This document shows, piece by piece, positions 18,701 through 28,849 of a DNA stretch of 41,951 nucleotides. The notes beneath the pieces were generated by a model. That model was not told where the DNA came from and did not search any database. It saw only the letters and a list, made by a program, of their open reading frames with translations. The translations under genes were made by a program, and so were the position numbers. Location: positions 5,257,374 through 5,299,324 of the forward strand of contig NC_090617.1 in the NCBI RefSeq assembly GCF_004359215.1, read 5' to 3'. Each line of letters begins with the position of its first letter. Position 1 is the first letter of the stretch. Source of the stretch: Bremia lactucae. Its lineage: Eukaryota > Oomycota > Peronosporomycetes > Peronosporales > Peronosporaceae.

Positions 18701-21700
18701 TCAACGTCGTATATTTTGCACATGTTTCTGAATCTCCACCGCTGACGCCTCGGAGATCCATGGCAACATCCTTCTCCAATGCATTTCGTTAAATTTATGC
18801 ACTGGCACTTGTGTTACTGAAAAGTTTTTAAAGCGAAAACTTAAATTCAGTGCACTGTCAAGTGACAAAGCTGGAATAGAGCGAAAGAACTCGAGTCGGG
18901 ATGCGAAATTCTCGTCTAGCGCTCTTGGAACCTGATCACTTAAGGGACCAAGACATAAAGAAGGAAATTCGTACCCTTCGACGAGATCCTCGTGTGCAAT
19001 TTGGTGAAGTTGCGAGCATAGAGTATCGATGCAATCTTGCACAATAATTGTCACGTTTGGAAACGGTAGAATTCGCTGAATCTCGGATTTTTCACCAGTG
19101 TGAACAACAGCTACAATGACTTTCTTGTGCATGGCCAAAGTCAATCTAAACAACAAGCCGCTTTTTTCATTTTGGTTTGGAGGTGTATTCTTCAGCGCGT
19201 GTACTTGTTGGCTTGTTAAGAAAAGAACGGCGGTGCGCACACTAAGTAAAACATCGACATGGAGCGAATCTGTAATTGTTACGCCACAGTCGGCGCTCTT
19301 GGACGATAAAAGGATTGCATATATTTTGGAGCTGGCAAAGGTCGAGCTTACGAGAATGTTCCACTTCATTGACTGGGATAACCTTTGCGAGTGATGACAA
19401 GTTAGATCGACAGTAGACGTCACGGACCGTTTCGCAGGAACAAGAGACCTTTTACACGTCAACGTTCCATTCGAATAATGAGAATACGCAGCACTTTCTC
19501 CGTCATGAGCCATTCCCTCTTTCGTCAAATGGAATGAATCAATTGCTCTCACATCTCGTGCATTTGCCAACTGGTCATCTTTCGACAATAAAATGTTGTT
19601 GCAAACTAGTGACGTCTGTGATTTTGTTTGTTTCAAGTTTTCTTGCCGATTTTCCTCCAATGTGTTGAAAGTTTCAATGCCATTTGTTTCCATCTCGGTA
19701 TGCAAAGTGTCATTAAACAACCTCTTGGTCTGATTCAACGGACAAATGGTAGGCGAATCGAGTTGAATCGTATCAGCTGGCAAGCAATTCCGTTGGTCAC
19801 AAGCCGCTTGGAATTCCTCCACAACTGCTACAGCAGTTGTTGGCGTCGTCGTAGTCTTCGTTTTGGTATGCATTTTATCAAGACAAGCACGGATAATTCC
19901 ATTTGATCGAAGTGCTCCCCAGTGCCTACCTAGTGGTAGTGGAGAAGTCTGTGATGCACAAAGTGATTGCGCATAAATAGCCCGCATATTGGGACTTGAT
20001 TTCAATTTCTTCTTTGACGTGAGATCCCCAACGTCTTCATAAGATTTGACCGACTGTGAATACAGAAGCTGCGACGAATCGTTAATAAATGAATTGTCCG
20101 CCGCCTCTTGATCGTCTTCTCCATACTCATTATCATCGTCGTCATCATCATCATCTCCCCCTTGCACTTCAGCTGTTTCTTCAATATACGCAGCTGCTAA
20201 AGCTCGTGAAGTCTCTCGCTGCTTCTTCTTTCTCTTGAGACGCTTTTGCAATGTTCTTGACGCTTCTGGCTGTGAACACAAGTGGGAGGGAGAGTACTCA
20301 TACTTGCGTTTAAGTCGCCGAAACTTTTTACGTTTCTTTTCGACCTCCGCAGAGGAAGGCGATGCTAATAAGTGACTAGGAGATGCAATATTTGCAGGTT
20401 TTGAAAGTGATGGATGGGATAGGGAAACCGTTGCTTTCTCAGGTAACGTTGACAAATCCGAAGCGCATACTGGAGCAGAAGATTTGCGGTGTAATGAGCA
20501 GTAAGCTAGAAATAAAGTATAACATTCCTTGTCGTCACTGCCTGAAACATCGACTTGATCCATGCGATAGCCAGCGAATGCGGCACAACTGACATGAAAG
20601 GCAGTCAAACATTGCTTGTGTGCGCATTGAATCTTTCCATTACCAATCTGCGAATGGCATATTGAACAATCGAGATTCTTGCGGTCTGGATCAAGTCGAG
20701 TTAATTCAGAAAGCATAAGAGAATCATCCACTCCCTGCTCGACTTGTAACTCTGGAATCCATATATAGCATTGAACGTGAACCCAGTGGTGGCATCCCGT
20801 CCGCTTGTACGCACCCCCGCGGTGTGGACAGAGCTGACATCGTGGTGGATTAGCAGCGACATCGTTGCCAGTCTTTAGAGCCACCGAGCAGACGGCACAG
20901 AACCACTCGGCATCGGGTACAGAGAGAATACCATAGCAGAATTGATGAACTCCCACGTTACATCCATCGCAAAAGAGTATTAGATCATCATCATATGATT
21001 CACGCTCAAGACACACAGCACAGCAGCCATCGTCCTTATGCTCGAAATCAACTTCCTTCTGATTTGTATGCGTAGCACCATGAATATACTCGGCTAAATA
21101 CCTTTTTGACGGGGGCGTGAATTCCATTGGATTAATAGCTAGCATATCTTCAGCGTCAGAGTCTGCTCGTGTTTTGGAATTAATATTGCTTGCTTGAAGA
21201 AAACTACTTTCATTCGCAACCACAGAACTTAAATCATCGTCAACTCGTTCATGAGCTTTGTCTTCTTGAATGCCAGCTCCCACAAACTTTTTATCAGGAG
21301 AAGCTGCACGTAGCGAGACATTTAATAAATTAGATGCCATTACAGGACCATTCGACAATGATGGAAGTAATTCAAAGGATTGTAATTCGTTTTCGGTCTG
21401 TTCTTCATAATATGGCATTTCATTGGCAGCACTAACACTTTTTTGTGCACACGACACAGGTGGTAACTCTGAAAAATTCTCCTTTGTGGCTCGAGGCGTT
21501 TCGTGCTTTTTAGAACGTAGTACTTGAGCTTCTCTAGCTGGCTCTGTTGGCAAAAGCTCCATTGTTTGCGTAAAAGTCAGTGGATTGGCATCAATAGCGT
21601 TTTCATCAAATACCAGTTGTCGCGTTCGACAGGTTTGCGAAGCCGTCTCAGCTCTGTTTGAGAAATTGTGATGACTGACATTTTTAAAGGAGAGCGTCGA

Positions 21701-24700
21701 ATCTCGAGTTGGCTTTTTCGCGCCTCTAGAAACATTAGAGTCAGGCCACTTGCTGCCAGAGGCAGTTGTTTTCGCCTCAGTCATATCGTCCTCGCTGGTC
21801 GGAACCAACAAGGATGTTGCTTTACAAGCATCTATCTTCTGCTTTTCTCCTGTAAGGGTCATTGAAGCAGTATTTTCACAGCAACCATTGCAATTTATAA
21901 CGTCCTCAGTAGTAGTAGAGATATTACGGGTTATCAAGTCGGCATATTGCGGGCTAAAGTGCGTGTCAAAGGAAGAGATCGATTCTCCAATTGTATCGTA
22001 TACGTTGTCCCATGTGCTTGCAAAATCGGGCTCATCGGGCGTTTTACATTGTTGCGAAGCAGAGGTCATCTCACCTTTCAGTTTCGAGTCGATTATACTC
22101 AATCTAGTGCTGTGAAACTTGGTTGTTCGAGACCTTAAAAATGCTGCATGACACTCATTTCCATGTTCCACAGAATTTGCACGATTGTTCGAGCTCGCCA
22201 CCTCAGCTTCTTCTTCCTTATCAGCATTCATACTGTCATCATCATCAGATTCATCTTCCAAATTCTCGTCGACACCGTGAATGTCGCGAACTAGACGTAG
22301 CAAAATAAGCGACCGAACAGAATAACTCACTTGAGTGCTATCATTGTTTCGCACCAACGTACGCGATTGGCGCCGTAGTAGATGTGCCCGATCAGCAACA
22401 ATTGGCACCAGCTTATTTCTACAGCTATTCGCGAAATTTGCCGGAAAAAACTTCAACAGCGCCACAGCTCGTTCAGCATCACTGAGCTGCCACGTATTAG
22501 GGTCAAGAATTGTCGACGACATCTTCCCACCAACTTGAGAAGCATGGAAAGTTGGTATTTTCATCTCCAGCTCTCGTAATTGCGGGTAAATGCCGGTTGG
22601 AAGCATACGCGGACACTTTGCGAAGATAAATCTACTTTTATAAGTTGTTAGCGCGCGACTAACAGTCTTCGCCGCTGATGTACTACGCATCAACTTCTTT
22701 TGCTCGTCTCCTTCGGTCACGAGGATAATTACATTGCCAACGCGTTTTCGTCCAGTTCTACCCAGTCGTTGAATCATCCGAACAGGCGACGTAAGTGCAT
22801 CAAAAGAGACAATAAGATCAACTTCTCCAATATCCAGGCCTTCCTCGGCAATGCATGTGGCTACAAGGACATTAAAGTCGCCTTTTCGAAACCTACGCAC
22901 AATTTCTTGCTGTACTTTTTGAGACTGCCCCTTGTTTTCTTTTGCTTTGCCGGACGCACCCTGTCCAATGAAAGGCTGCGCGTTAACAATAGGTGCAAGT
23001 GGACGCAGTAGCGCTACAATTTCCGATACGCTTGCACGAAACTGCGTAAAAACGATGGCTCGTGTGCTGGAAGCTCCTGCATCATGGCGCTGAAAGTGCT
23101 CTAACAGCACTTCACGAAGTTTCAATAGCTTTGGATGGCTCACAGTACTATATAAGCTATCACCGCTTAATGCTAAACTTGTTTCAAGCACTTGAAATGC
23201 CGAAGACTGTAGCATTTCTCTCTTGGACCACGACAATTTGCCATTCTTTCGTTCTTCCACCCAATTCAAGATTTGATCACGAAAGCTATTGAGTCCATGA
23301 CCAGTCAATAAACTTTTGGCGTGTAGCAAACTCACGAGAAGCGCTAAGTCACTCTCTGCACTTCGCTTTGACGCGTACGTCGAGCTCTTTCGAAAATTCT
23401 CTCGAGCTTGCAGCACGTACCAGCTCGTCAATTTATCTGGATCGCTATTTCGAATAATCTGATTGCGAAGTAATCGTTGAATGATCGGCGTGAAGAGCTT
23501 GAGAAATTGCGCCTTGATTTTTAAAATTTGGTCGCCGAGACGACAAACAATTACCTCTTCTTGCCGTGCGTGCGTATATTTGCGTACATCCACGTCATCA
23601 GCTGATCGGCTTTCAATATGGGAGATGCGTAAATTCGTCACAACGTCTTGAATCACATCAAATTTCGCTCCAGGTGTGGCCGAAAGTGCCAAAATGCGAT
23701 ACTGTTGCGTTTTTGCTTCAATTTCGTGCACTACAGCGCAGTAGGCGTACTTTCCCGTAGCTCTATGAGCTTCGTCAACAATGATGCACACAAATGTTTC
23801 TGCCTTGCAAATACCTCGGCAAAGATCATTTTGCAAACTTTGAGGGGTGCAAAAGAACACGCGTCTGGAGTTCCACAGCACGCGACGCATTGTCGGAGGA
23901 ACGTTTCCTTGCAATTCTGCAGTATCGGAAAGCGGAATTCCCATGATTTCATGACACGCTTTTATTTGCTGAGCCACAAGTGGCTTTGTCGGCGCCATAA
24001 ACACTACCTTTCCAGTCGGAAACCAGCGGTAAAAATTGTACATGACAACTGCAGCCACTAGTGTTTTACCTAAGCCCGTAGGCAATGACACGAGCGTGTT
24101 GTGATACAATGCTTTTTCTGCAATGGCCAATTGATAGTCTCGAATAGAGTAATTTGTCGGGTACACGAAATGCTGTGCGGCATCAATATCAATCCCGGGC
24201 ACGCCTTTTGAGCGTATAGAAATGTCGAGATATCTTGTTTTGGCCACTGCGTCTTCTCCTGTTGCACGCCGCGTTGTTTGCAAAAGCGAATTGTCTGGCT
24301 TGACCTCTTCTTTTGCTCGTTTTGAATAAAAAGACTTTATTGGCGACTTTAACGAAAAATGCGTTGTATTTGCTGTAGCGGATTTTGCTAATTGATCTCT
24401 TTGTGTCAAGGTGAATGATGTAGGCTTTGAGCATACACCATCATTCTTTATGGATTGTTGCTGTGGCGGTGAAGTCGTGGATTTGTCGAAAGTAATTCGA
24501 GTCTGTATAATCTTCTTGGCTGAGGTAGTGTCTTGATCCTCGTGCAACATGAATACTCGTGGTGCCTGGCATACTTGACATGTAGTTCTCGCCGCGTTGT
24601 TTTGCAGCGTACATGACTTGCAGCTCCACATATTCTTATTATAGCAAAAGGCTGATTGAGGAATGTTTGTCGTATCATTTAGACGGCTGCAAGATTTTAC

Positions 24701-24763
24701 ATAACGAGTCTCGAGTGCCTCAATCTCCGATAGCAATGCATCGTCCCAAATGTCCTCTTGCAT
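18701..24763 (-). CDS. FANCM: FANCM/Hef/Mph1-type DNA helicase with RanBP2 finger and PHD-ePHD module
   Basis: About 2020 residues in one exon. The start is the first ATG (24763); a TTG at 24811 follows a stop. FANCM translocases remodel stalled forks and D-loops and anchor the Fanconi pathway. Order: RanBP2-type zinc finger (MWSCKSC...CQVC, about 46-65); SF2 helicase with TGLGKT (229-234), DEAH (330-333) and SATPG (361-365); the FANCM insert with HPKLLKLREVLLEHF; C-lobe with AIVFTQF and MIQRLGRTGRKR (about 660-675). A long disordered region follows, then PHD (CAVCLERESYDDDLILFCDG, about 1245-1294), an extended PHD with Cys/His knuckle (about 1298-1428), basic and poly-Asp stretches, and a C-terminal ERCC4-like region (about 1800-1930) with HhH-like end. 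No GDxxERKxxxD nuclease motif is seen, so the nuclease is probably inactive, as in animal FANCM. The PHD-ePHD module is unusual. Confidence 0.93.
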   Translation of the reverse strand: MQEDIWDDALLSEIEALETRYVKSCSRLNDTTNIPQSAFCYNKNMWSCKSCTLQNNAARTTCQVCQAPRVFMLHEDQDTTSAKKIIQTRITFDKSTTSPPQQQSIKNDGVCSKPTSFTLTQRDQLAKSATANTTHFSLKSPIKSFYSKRAKEEVKPDNSLLQTTRRATGEDAVAKTRYLDISIRSKGVPGIDIDAAQHFVYPTNYSIRDYQLAIAEKALYHNTLVSLPTGLGKTLVAAVVMYNFYRWFPTGKVVFMAPTKPLVAQQIKACHEIMGIPLSDTAELQGNVPPTMRRVLWNSRRVFFCTPQSLQNDLCRGICKAETFVCIIVDEAHRATGKYAYCAVVHEIEAKTQQYRILALSATPGAKFDVIQDVVTNLRISHIESRSADDVDVRKYTHARQEEVIVCRLGDQILKIKAQFLKLFTPIIQRLLRNQIIRNSDPDKLTSWYVLQARENFRKSSTYASKRSAESDLALLVSLLHAKSLLTGHGLNSFRDQILNWVEERKNGKLSWSKREMLQSSAFQVLETSLALSGDSLYSTVSHPKLLKLREVLLEHFQRHDAGASSTRAIVFTQFRASVSEIVALLRPLAPIVNAQPFIGQGASGKAKENKGQSQKVQQEIVRRFRKGDFNVLVATCIAEEGLDIGEVDLIVSFDALTSPVRMIQRLGRTGRKRVGNVIILVTEGDEQKKLMRSTSAAKTVSRALTTYKSRFIFAKCPRMLPTGIYPQLRELEMKIPTFHASQVGGKMSSTILDPNTWQLSDAERAVALLKFFPANFANSCRNKLVPIVADRAHLLRRQSRTLVRNNDSTQVSYSVRSLILLRLVRDIHGVDENLEDESDDDDSMNADKEEEAEVASSNNRANSVEHGNECHAAFLRSRTTKFHSTRLSIIDSKLKGEMTSASQQCKTPDEPDFASTWDNVYDTIGESISSFDTHFSPQYADLITRNISTTTEDVINCNGCCENTASMTLTGEKQKIDACKATSLLVPTSEDDMTEAKTTASGSKWPDSNVSRGAKKPTRDSTLSFKNVSHHNFSNRAETASQTCRTRQLVFDENAIDANPLTFTQTMELLPTEPAREAQVLRSKKHETPRATKENFSELPPVSCAQKSVSAANEMPYYEEQTENELQSFELLPSLSNGPVMASNLLNVSLRAASPDKKFVGAGIQEDKAHERVDDDLSSVVANESSFLQASNINSKTRADSDAEDMLAINPMEFTPPSKRYLAEYIHGATHTNQKEVDFEHKDDGCCAVCLERESYDDDLILFCDGCNVGVHQFCYGILSVPDAEWFCAVCSVALKTGNDVAANPPRCQLCPHRGGAYKRTGCHHWVHVQCYIWIPELQVEQGVDDSLMLSELTRLDPDRKNLDCSICHSQIGNGKIQCAHKQCLTAFHVSCAAFAGYRMDQVDVSGSDDKECYTLFLAYCSLHRKSSAPVCASDLSTLPEKATVSLSHPSLSKPANIASPSHLLASPSSAEVEKKRKKFRRLKRKYEYSPSHLCSQPEASRTLQKRLKRKKKQRETSRALAAAYIEETAEVQGGDDDDDDDDNEYGEDDQEAADNSFINDSSQLLYSQSVKSYEDVGDLTSKKKLKSSPNMRAIYAQSLCASQTSPLPLGRHWGALRSNGIIRACLDKMHTKTKTTTTPTTAVAVVEEFQAACDQRNCLPADTIQLDSPTICPLNQTKRLFNDTLHTEMETNGIETFNTLEENRQENLKQTKSQTSLVCNNILLSKDDQLANARDVRAIDSFHLTKEGMAHDGESAAYSHYSNGTLTCKRSLVPAKRSVTSTVDLTCHHSQRLSQSMKWNILVSSTFASSKIYAILLSSKSADCGVTITDSLHVDVLLSVRTAVLFLTSQQVHALKNTPPNQNEKSGLLFRLTLAMHKKVIVAVVHTGEKSEIQRILPFPNVTIIVQDCIDTLCSQLHQIAHEDLVEGYEFPSLCLGPLSDQVPRALDENFASRLEFFRSIPALSLDSALNLSFRFKNFSVTQVPVHKFNEMHWRRMLPWISEASAVEIQKHVQNIRR

Positions 24764-25012
24764 TGCAACAAAGAGTGGCCAACACGCAGCAAATAAACCC
24801 TTTTCAACCAATCAAATGATCCTGTATTTCAGCGTCTTGCTTATTCATCATACGATGCTAGCAAAAAAGCCAATTTTGTTTTAAAAGTTCATTTCTGAAT
24901 GCTGTGCTAATTTTTTTGTGAAGGGCTGTAACCAAGGGCAAACTTATGCAACTGATTTTGCTATAGGAAACAGGTATTCACAACTTGTGATTATTTCATC
25001 GACTCGCTCAGC

Positions 25013-25135
25013 ATGGGCTGTTTGTCAAAAATTTGCGTGCTCGACAAAACTTGCTATGTTTACAGGGCGCCAAAGGCACAAACGACAATAATACGGTCGA
25101 GCTCAGAATTCACAGATAACCGCCAAGCAGAATAA
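25013..25135 (+). CDS. Possible 40-residue N-myristoylated peptide (MGCLSK...)
   Basis: A short ATG frame starting MGCLSKICVLDK and ending DNRQAE before TAA. Gly2 followed by Cys3 is the classical pattern for N-myristoylation plus palmitoylation, which would attach it to membranes. It lies between the divergent FANCM and P5CR genes, on the P5CR strand. No family is recognised, and it might be chance or the first exon of something longer. Confidence 0.28.
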   Translation: MGCLSKICVLDKTCYVYRAPKAQTTIIRSSSEFTDNRQAE

Positions 25136-25582
25136 TTGAGCCGAAGAATTCACCAGGGCATGAAGTATTCTATACCAACTGAGGCATTCGCGGAATTTAA
25201 AGGTGATTTCTTTTGTGCATCTTGATTATCATTTTTTAATACTTGACTTTCAAGCACTAATTAAAGCAACTCATTGATGAAAGGAAATACTTCAGGCCTC
25301 GCAAAATGTTACTTCACACATGCTACCATACTTTTATTCGGGTTTGCAATTCGAGCATCCAAAATTTGCGGAAGGAATATTGTTGCACGTTGATTAATTT
25401 TAAGTACGTAGATCTAATGCTCATCACAGAGAAAAGAGCAACGAGGCAACAGCGTGCGTATTTGCACCGGCCGTCAATATCTTTGAAATGCTGCAATAAC
25501 TGAAGCAAATTGCCATTTATAGCTCAAAGTCACAAAATAGAGAACTGAAAAGACACAATCGTTATCGCACATTAACGACTAT

Positions 25583-25603
25583 TCGTCAGTTTTTCAGTTT
25601 CAA
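25583..25603 (+). promoter_or_regulatory. Initiator-like element of P5CR
   Basis: TCAGTTTTTCAGTTTC lies about 40 bp before the start codon. It resembles the oomycete core promoter (TCATTY-type initiator followed by a T-rich flanking promoter region). The match is loose, with G in place of T after TCA. Confidence 0.35.
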
Positions 25604-25628
25604 ATTAAAGCCTAGTTTGCATTTCCGG

Positions 25629-26882
25629 ATGTGTTTCCTCGTTGCCAGGCACATGGCTACAAGGCTATCATATCGAAGCACATGCAAATGGAACCGTACC
25701 TCCTTCCTTGGTGCTGCGGCAAACCTATCGAGGTGCGTTCAAAGCGCCACCTTCTCCACGGAAGGCACAGGGCCGGTCATTTACTCCCGCACGCAGAAAA
25801 GCGTAGCTGATTCCGAACGCGCAGAGGTTCAGCTCAGTCGCCTGGCTGTAATTGGCGGTGGCAACATCGCTGAAGCTATAGTCACGGGTGTGCTTAAAAC
25901 AGAGCTCATTCCCAGCTCTAAGATCGTCGTGTCCGATCCCAACCCGACCATGCGAGACAAGTTCGCCAAGCTCAACGTGGAGACGCACGCGCGCAACAGC
26001 ACGGCAGTCACAAATGCGGACGTAATATTACTGGCAGTCAAGCCACAGATGATTGACGACGTACGTCAATAGCTGACTCCTTTGATTCGCCATTGTTTCG
26101 ATATTTTGATTGATGATGCGGAAAATCACAGGTGCTGCAGGCTGTGAAAGTGGCAATGGATCGAAATGCTTTGGTCATTTCTGTGATGGCAGGACCTACC
26201 ATTAAGCTGCTGCAGAAGTATTTAGGGCAGGACAGTCGTATTGTCCGTGCCATGCCAAACACGCCAGCAATGATAGGTGAAGGCGCGACGGTGTGGGCGA
26301 TGTCGTCAGAAGTCACAAGTGCACAGCACGAATTGACCAAGCAAATTCTTGGGTCGTTTGGCATTGAGGTCTGGTTTACATTTATCAGTTATTGTTTATG
26401 CAAATATATTAAAAAAAAACGTTTTTTTCAAATTGTATCGTAGGTGTTCATTGACGATGAAAAAGCACTCGACATGGCCACAGCGCTTTCGGGATCTGGA
26501 CCAGCGTATTTCTTTCTTGTCGCTGAGGCGATGATCGACACGGGTGTCCACATGGGTTTTTCTCGTCCTGTGGCGACGGTATTAAGCTGAAAAATTGTCG
26601 CTGCATTCACACCTCATGCTTTCTTTTTTGATGAATGTTATGCAGAAATTGGTGCAACAAACAATGCTAGGATCTGCGCTTTACATGCAGTCGGAAAACG
26701 TACACCCCGTCGAGTTGCGGAATAAAATTACAAGCCCAGGCGGAACCACCGCTGCTGGCCTCTACCGCGCTGAAAAGAATGGATTTCGTGCCGTCATCGC
26801 TGACTCGATCTGGGCCGCCTATGAGCGCTGCCACGAGCTCGGCTTGCCTGAACCGGTGCAGCGCCAGCGTCCACGCTCGTAA
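25629..26882 (+). CDS. P5CR: Pyrroline-5-carboxylate reductase, four exons
   Basis: It reduces pyrroline-5-carboxylate to proline with NAD(P)H. Proposed exons are 25629-26060, 26132-26368, 26444-26578 and 26646-26882 (346 residues). All joins are phase 0, with introns of 71, 75 and 67 nt. Donors are GTACGT, GTCTGG and GTATTA; acceptors are ACAG, GTAG and GCAG. Motifs: Rossmann GGGNIAEAI (76-84), AVKPQ, MPNTPA (185-190), SGSGPAYFF (239-247), SPGGTTAAG (298-306). The first ATG is 25629. The roughly 70-residue N terminus is rich in Arg, Ser and Ala and lacks acids at first ([17 protein letters not shown]), which suggests a mitochondrial presequence. The donor of intron 2 is weak but is the only choice that keeps [12 protein letters not shown] in frame. 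Confidence 0.93.
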
Positions 26883-27070
26883 GAATGAGACAACAGATGC
26901 TATGCATTTGGTATTTACAAATAGCATAATTTGGAGTTTACTTTTCCAAAACTAATATTGCAAACTTTAAAGCAGTTCTGCAATACTTGCTGAACATCAA
27001 GTTGTTAAGCGTTAATGTGGCCCAATTTTACGTTATGGGTAAAATACCTTTTTTTCTATTCGAAGTGGGT

Positions 27071-27218
27071 GTAACGGAGCACTGCCGACTTGTAATGCTT
27101 CTATACAAGGCCACTTCGCACTGCTTCAGTGCGAGTGGTGCCGCACGTCACTTTACGTACACTATTGCGTGCAGAGTTAAACTATCTTTAGAACACTTGC
27201 TTTATAAAGGGTTAAAAG
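27071..27218 (-). repeat. LTR-A, left part of a copy split by the MULE
   Basis: It starts TGTAACGGAGCACTGCCGAC and continues with the CACTTCGCACTG / CAGTGCGAGTGG stem-loop and ACGTACACTA as in 39486 onward. It breaks after GGGTTAAAAG at 27218, where MULE sequence begins, and resumes at 30948. Orientation is given on the element strand. No gypsy body is attached, so it was a solo or truncated LTR. Confidence 0.85.
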
Positions 27219-27220
27219 AT

Positions 27221-27350
27221 GGGGGCTGCTATATGGACACTCCCCTTCTGCTGCTTGGACACCCCTTACCCATAAATACGTATTAGCTTGGCTGACGTAT
27301 ACCTAATAAATTTCTGCTGCGCGCACCACACCCCCTCCCTCAATGGATAT
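27221..27350 (+). repeat. Left terminal inverted repeat of the MULE
   Basis: It begins GGGGGCTGCTATATGGACAC and includes TTCTGCTGCTTGGA, TTGGCTGACGTATACCTAAT, GCTGCGCGCACCACAC and CCTCCCTCAATGGATATTCT. These blocks recur in inverted orientation at 30818-30945. Confidence 0.9.
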
Positions 27351-27376
27351 TCTGTGAATGCCGACATGGTATAAAT

Positions 27377-27476
27377 GCTACCGCCTCACACACCACCCAA
27401 AACAACACACGAGAGAGTTAAACCATGGCTACCGCCTCACACTCCACCCAAAACAACACGACAGAGTTAAACCATG
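27377..27476. repeat. Two-copy tandem repeat of about 50 bp
   Basis: Units 27377-27427 (51 bp) and 27428-27476 (49 bp) both begin GCTACCGCCTCACAC and end GAGTTAAACCATG. It lies just inside the left inverted repeat, 3' of the MULE coding remnants. Confidence 0.85.
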
Positions 27477-27516
27477 GCGTGGTCAAAAGGTGCTCTCTAT
27501 ATTCAACAATTTCCCT

Positions 27517-28430
27517 CTATACTTTTGTGGTTTCGCTTGCATATATTTCCCAGCGGTGGTCAATGTCTGGCCAAACCGAATCAGCCTTCAACTTCAACGC
27601 CTGGTAGTGGAGGCTGTGATACCAGTACGATACTTTCTCCGCTTGGTAAGGCGTGCAGTGAAACGGTAGGGTTGTAACGCTTGCCTCTTTTCCATAAAAC
27701 ACGACAGCGCGTTAGTATGTGTTTGCAATGACGGCACCCATCTCTGGCATAATTAGCCAAAATGCCCGGTGACAGGGGCCAGCAAGCCAAGCGAGAGTGG
27801 TAAGGTGATGGTCTACCAGTCCTTTCTCCAGGTAATAGCACTCGTAAAATGGCTTGCTTACAATGAGTTCTTTGGCCAATTCCTTCCTAATGGCTGGCCA
27901 ATTAAACTCAGAACGTCCTGGTGCCACTGCAATGGCACGGAAACCACAGTTACCGTCTCCATCGACATCCAGTGCTACTTCGGAATTTGCTTCTATGTAG
28001 GCTTTTGCTGCAGCGGTTTTTCCTTGTCGATTTGAGATTTCATTAGTCGACTCTGCATCAAGCTTAAATGATGATAGGTCTTTTAGCCTCGAGTGGTGAA
28101 TGTAGCCTGGCAGAAAGATGCTACTTTCACATACTTAAGCGCAAGTTCATCCTCTGAAGCACTCTCAATGTCAATCCCCAAACTTTTAGTCTTGATGTCC
28201 TTCCCGTTGCTAGCAAAGGACATGTGGTTTGATAATGGCCTTGCCCCTTGTAGTGACCGCATTTTCGTTTTTTCTTCGCTCTTCTTTTTCGCAATGCTCG
28301 AAATGTGATGGGTCACGCTTTGTTGATGACGAGTTTTTTTATTTTAGGTCGCCCACGAGTACGGACAACATCTGGATTATTCATATTGGTCATTGTTGGT
28401 TAGGAATGCCGACGATAAGATGTGACATTC
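27517..28430 (-). pseudogene. MULE C-terminal part: AT-hook, zinc knuckle and OTU cysteine protease domain
   Basis: From 28400 the minus strand reads VVRTRGRPK (AT-hook) and KKRKCGHYKGQGHYQTTCP, a CCHC knuckle with the second Cys changed to Tyr. After a frameshift, 28316-28083 gives LGIDIESASEDELALKYV. Around 27976-27931 comes DVDGDGNCGFRAIA, the OTU catalytic Asp/Cys box. It is followed by FNWPAIRKELAKEL, PFYECYYLEKGL, a stop near 27710, and then in the same frame RAVVFYGKEASVTTLP and HYQALKLKADSVWPDID; the His in HYQ is a candidate catalytic base. OTU enzymes are deubiquitinase-like cysteine proteases. Confidence 0.75.
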
Positions 28431-28645
28431 GTGCAACGACATTACACGACATTACCGACACTATAAAGGGGATCTTAAGATCCGCTACACACCTTACAAC
28501 TTTCCACTCAGTTAACGGCTGCTGGCCACGATCTGATGCGCCAGTTATTCAATAGGTTATGCTACCAGTAAAATTAAGATAGCACTGTAGCTCCATTTGA
28601 GAATGCGTTTTTCTTTGCTCCGGTCGAATTGATATCCAATCGATC

Positions 28646-28790
28646 GAGTGGTGCCTCACGTCACTTCAGGTACACTACTACGTACAGAGGAAGGCTCTCT
28701 TCAAGAAGCTTGCTTTAAAGAGTGTTAATTAAAAACTGTATTAATATAATTAAGTTCTTCTCGTCAACGTGACGATGAACCATAGGGTAT
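28646..28790 (-). repeat. LTR-A fragment nested in the MULE
   Basis: GTGGTGCCTCACGTCACTTC, GTACACTACTACGT and GTGTTAATTAAAAACTG through TAATATAATTAAGTTCTTCT match LTR-A at 39553-39660. Both LTR ends are missing. It lies between the transposase and zinc-knuckle parts of the MULE gene. Confidence 0.75.
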
Positions 28791-28849
28791 CATCTCAAGC
28801 ACAGAAACTTGCCATAGTGACCCTGCCAGTTTAGCAGGTCAATAAAACT

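Larger units (their letters stand above)
24764..25628. other. Intergenic region between divergent FANCM and P5CR genes
   Basis: AT-rich spacer that must contain both promoters. Apart from the small frame at 25013-25135 and the initiator-like block before P5CR, I see no repeat, RNA gene or longer reading frame. Frames at 25306-25503 and 25323-25508 have no recognisable content. Confidence 0.6.

Noticed and set aside
19116..24061. Many plus-strand frames of 60-137 codons across the helicase gene
   Set aside because: They are shadows of the single long minus-strand frame and show no domain or codon signal of their own.
25306..25508. Overlapping 61-65 codon frames upstream of P5CR
   Set aside because: They lie in a likely promoter region and show no motif, signal peptide or family resemblance.
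27358..27669. 103-codon plus-strand frame in the MULE
   Set aside because: It overlaps the tandem repeat and the antisense of the OTU remnant, with no recognisable content.
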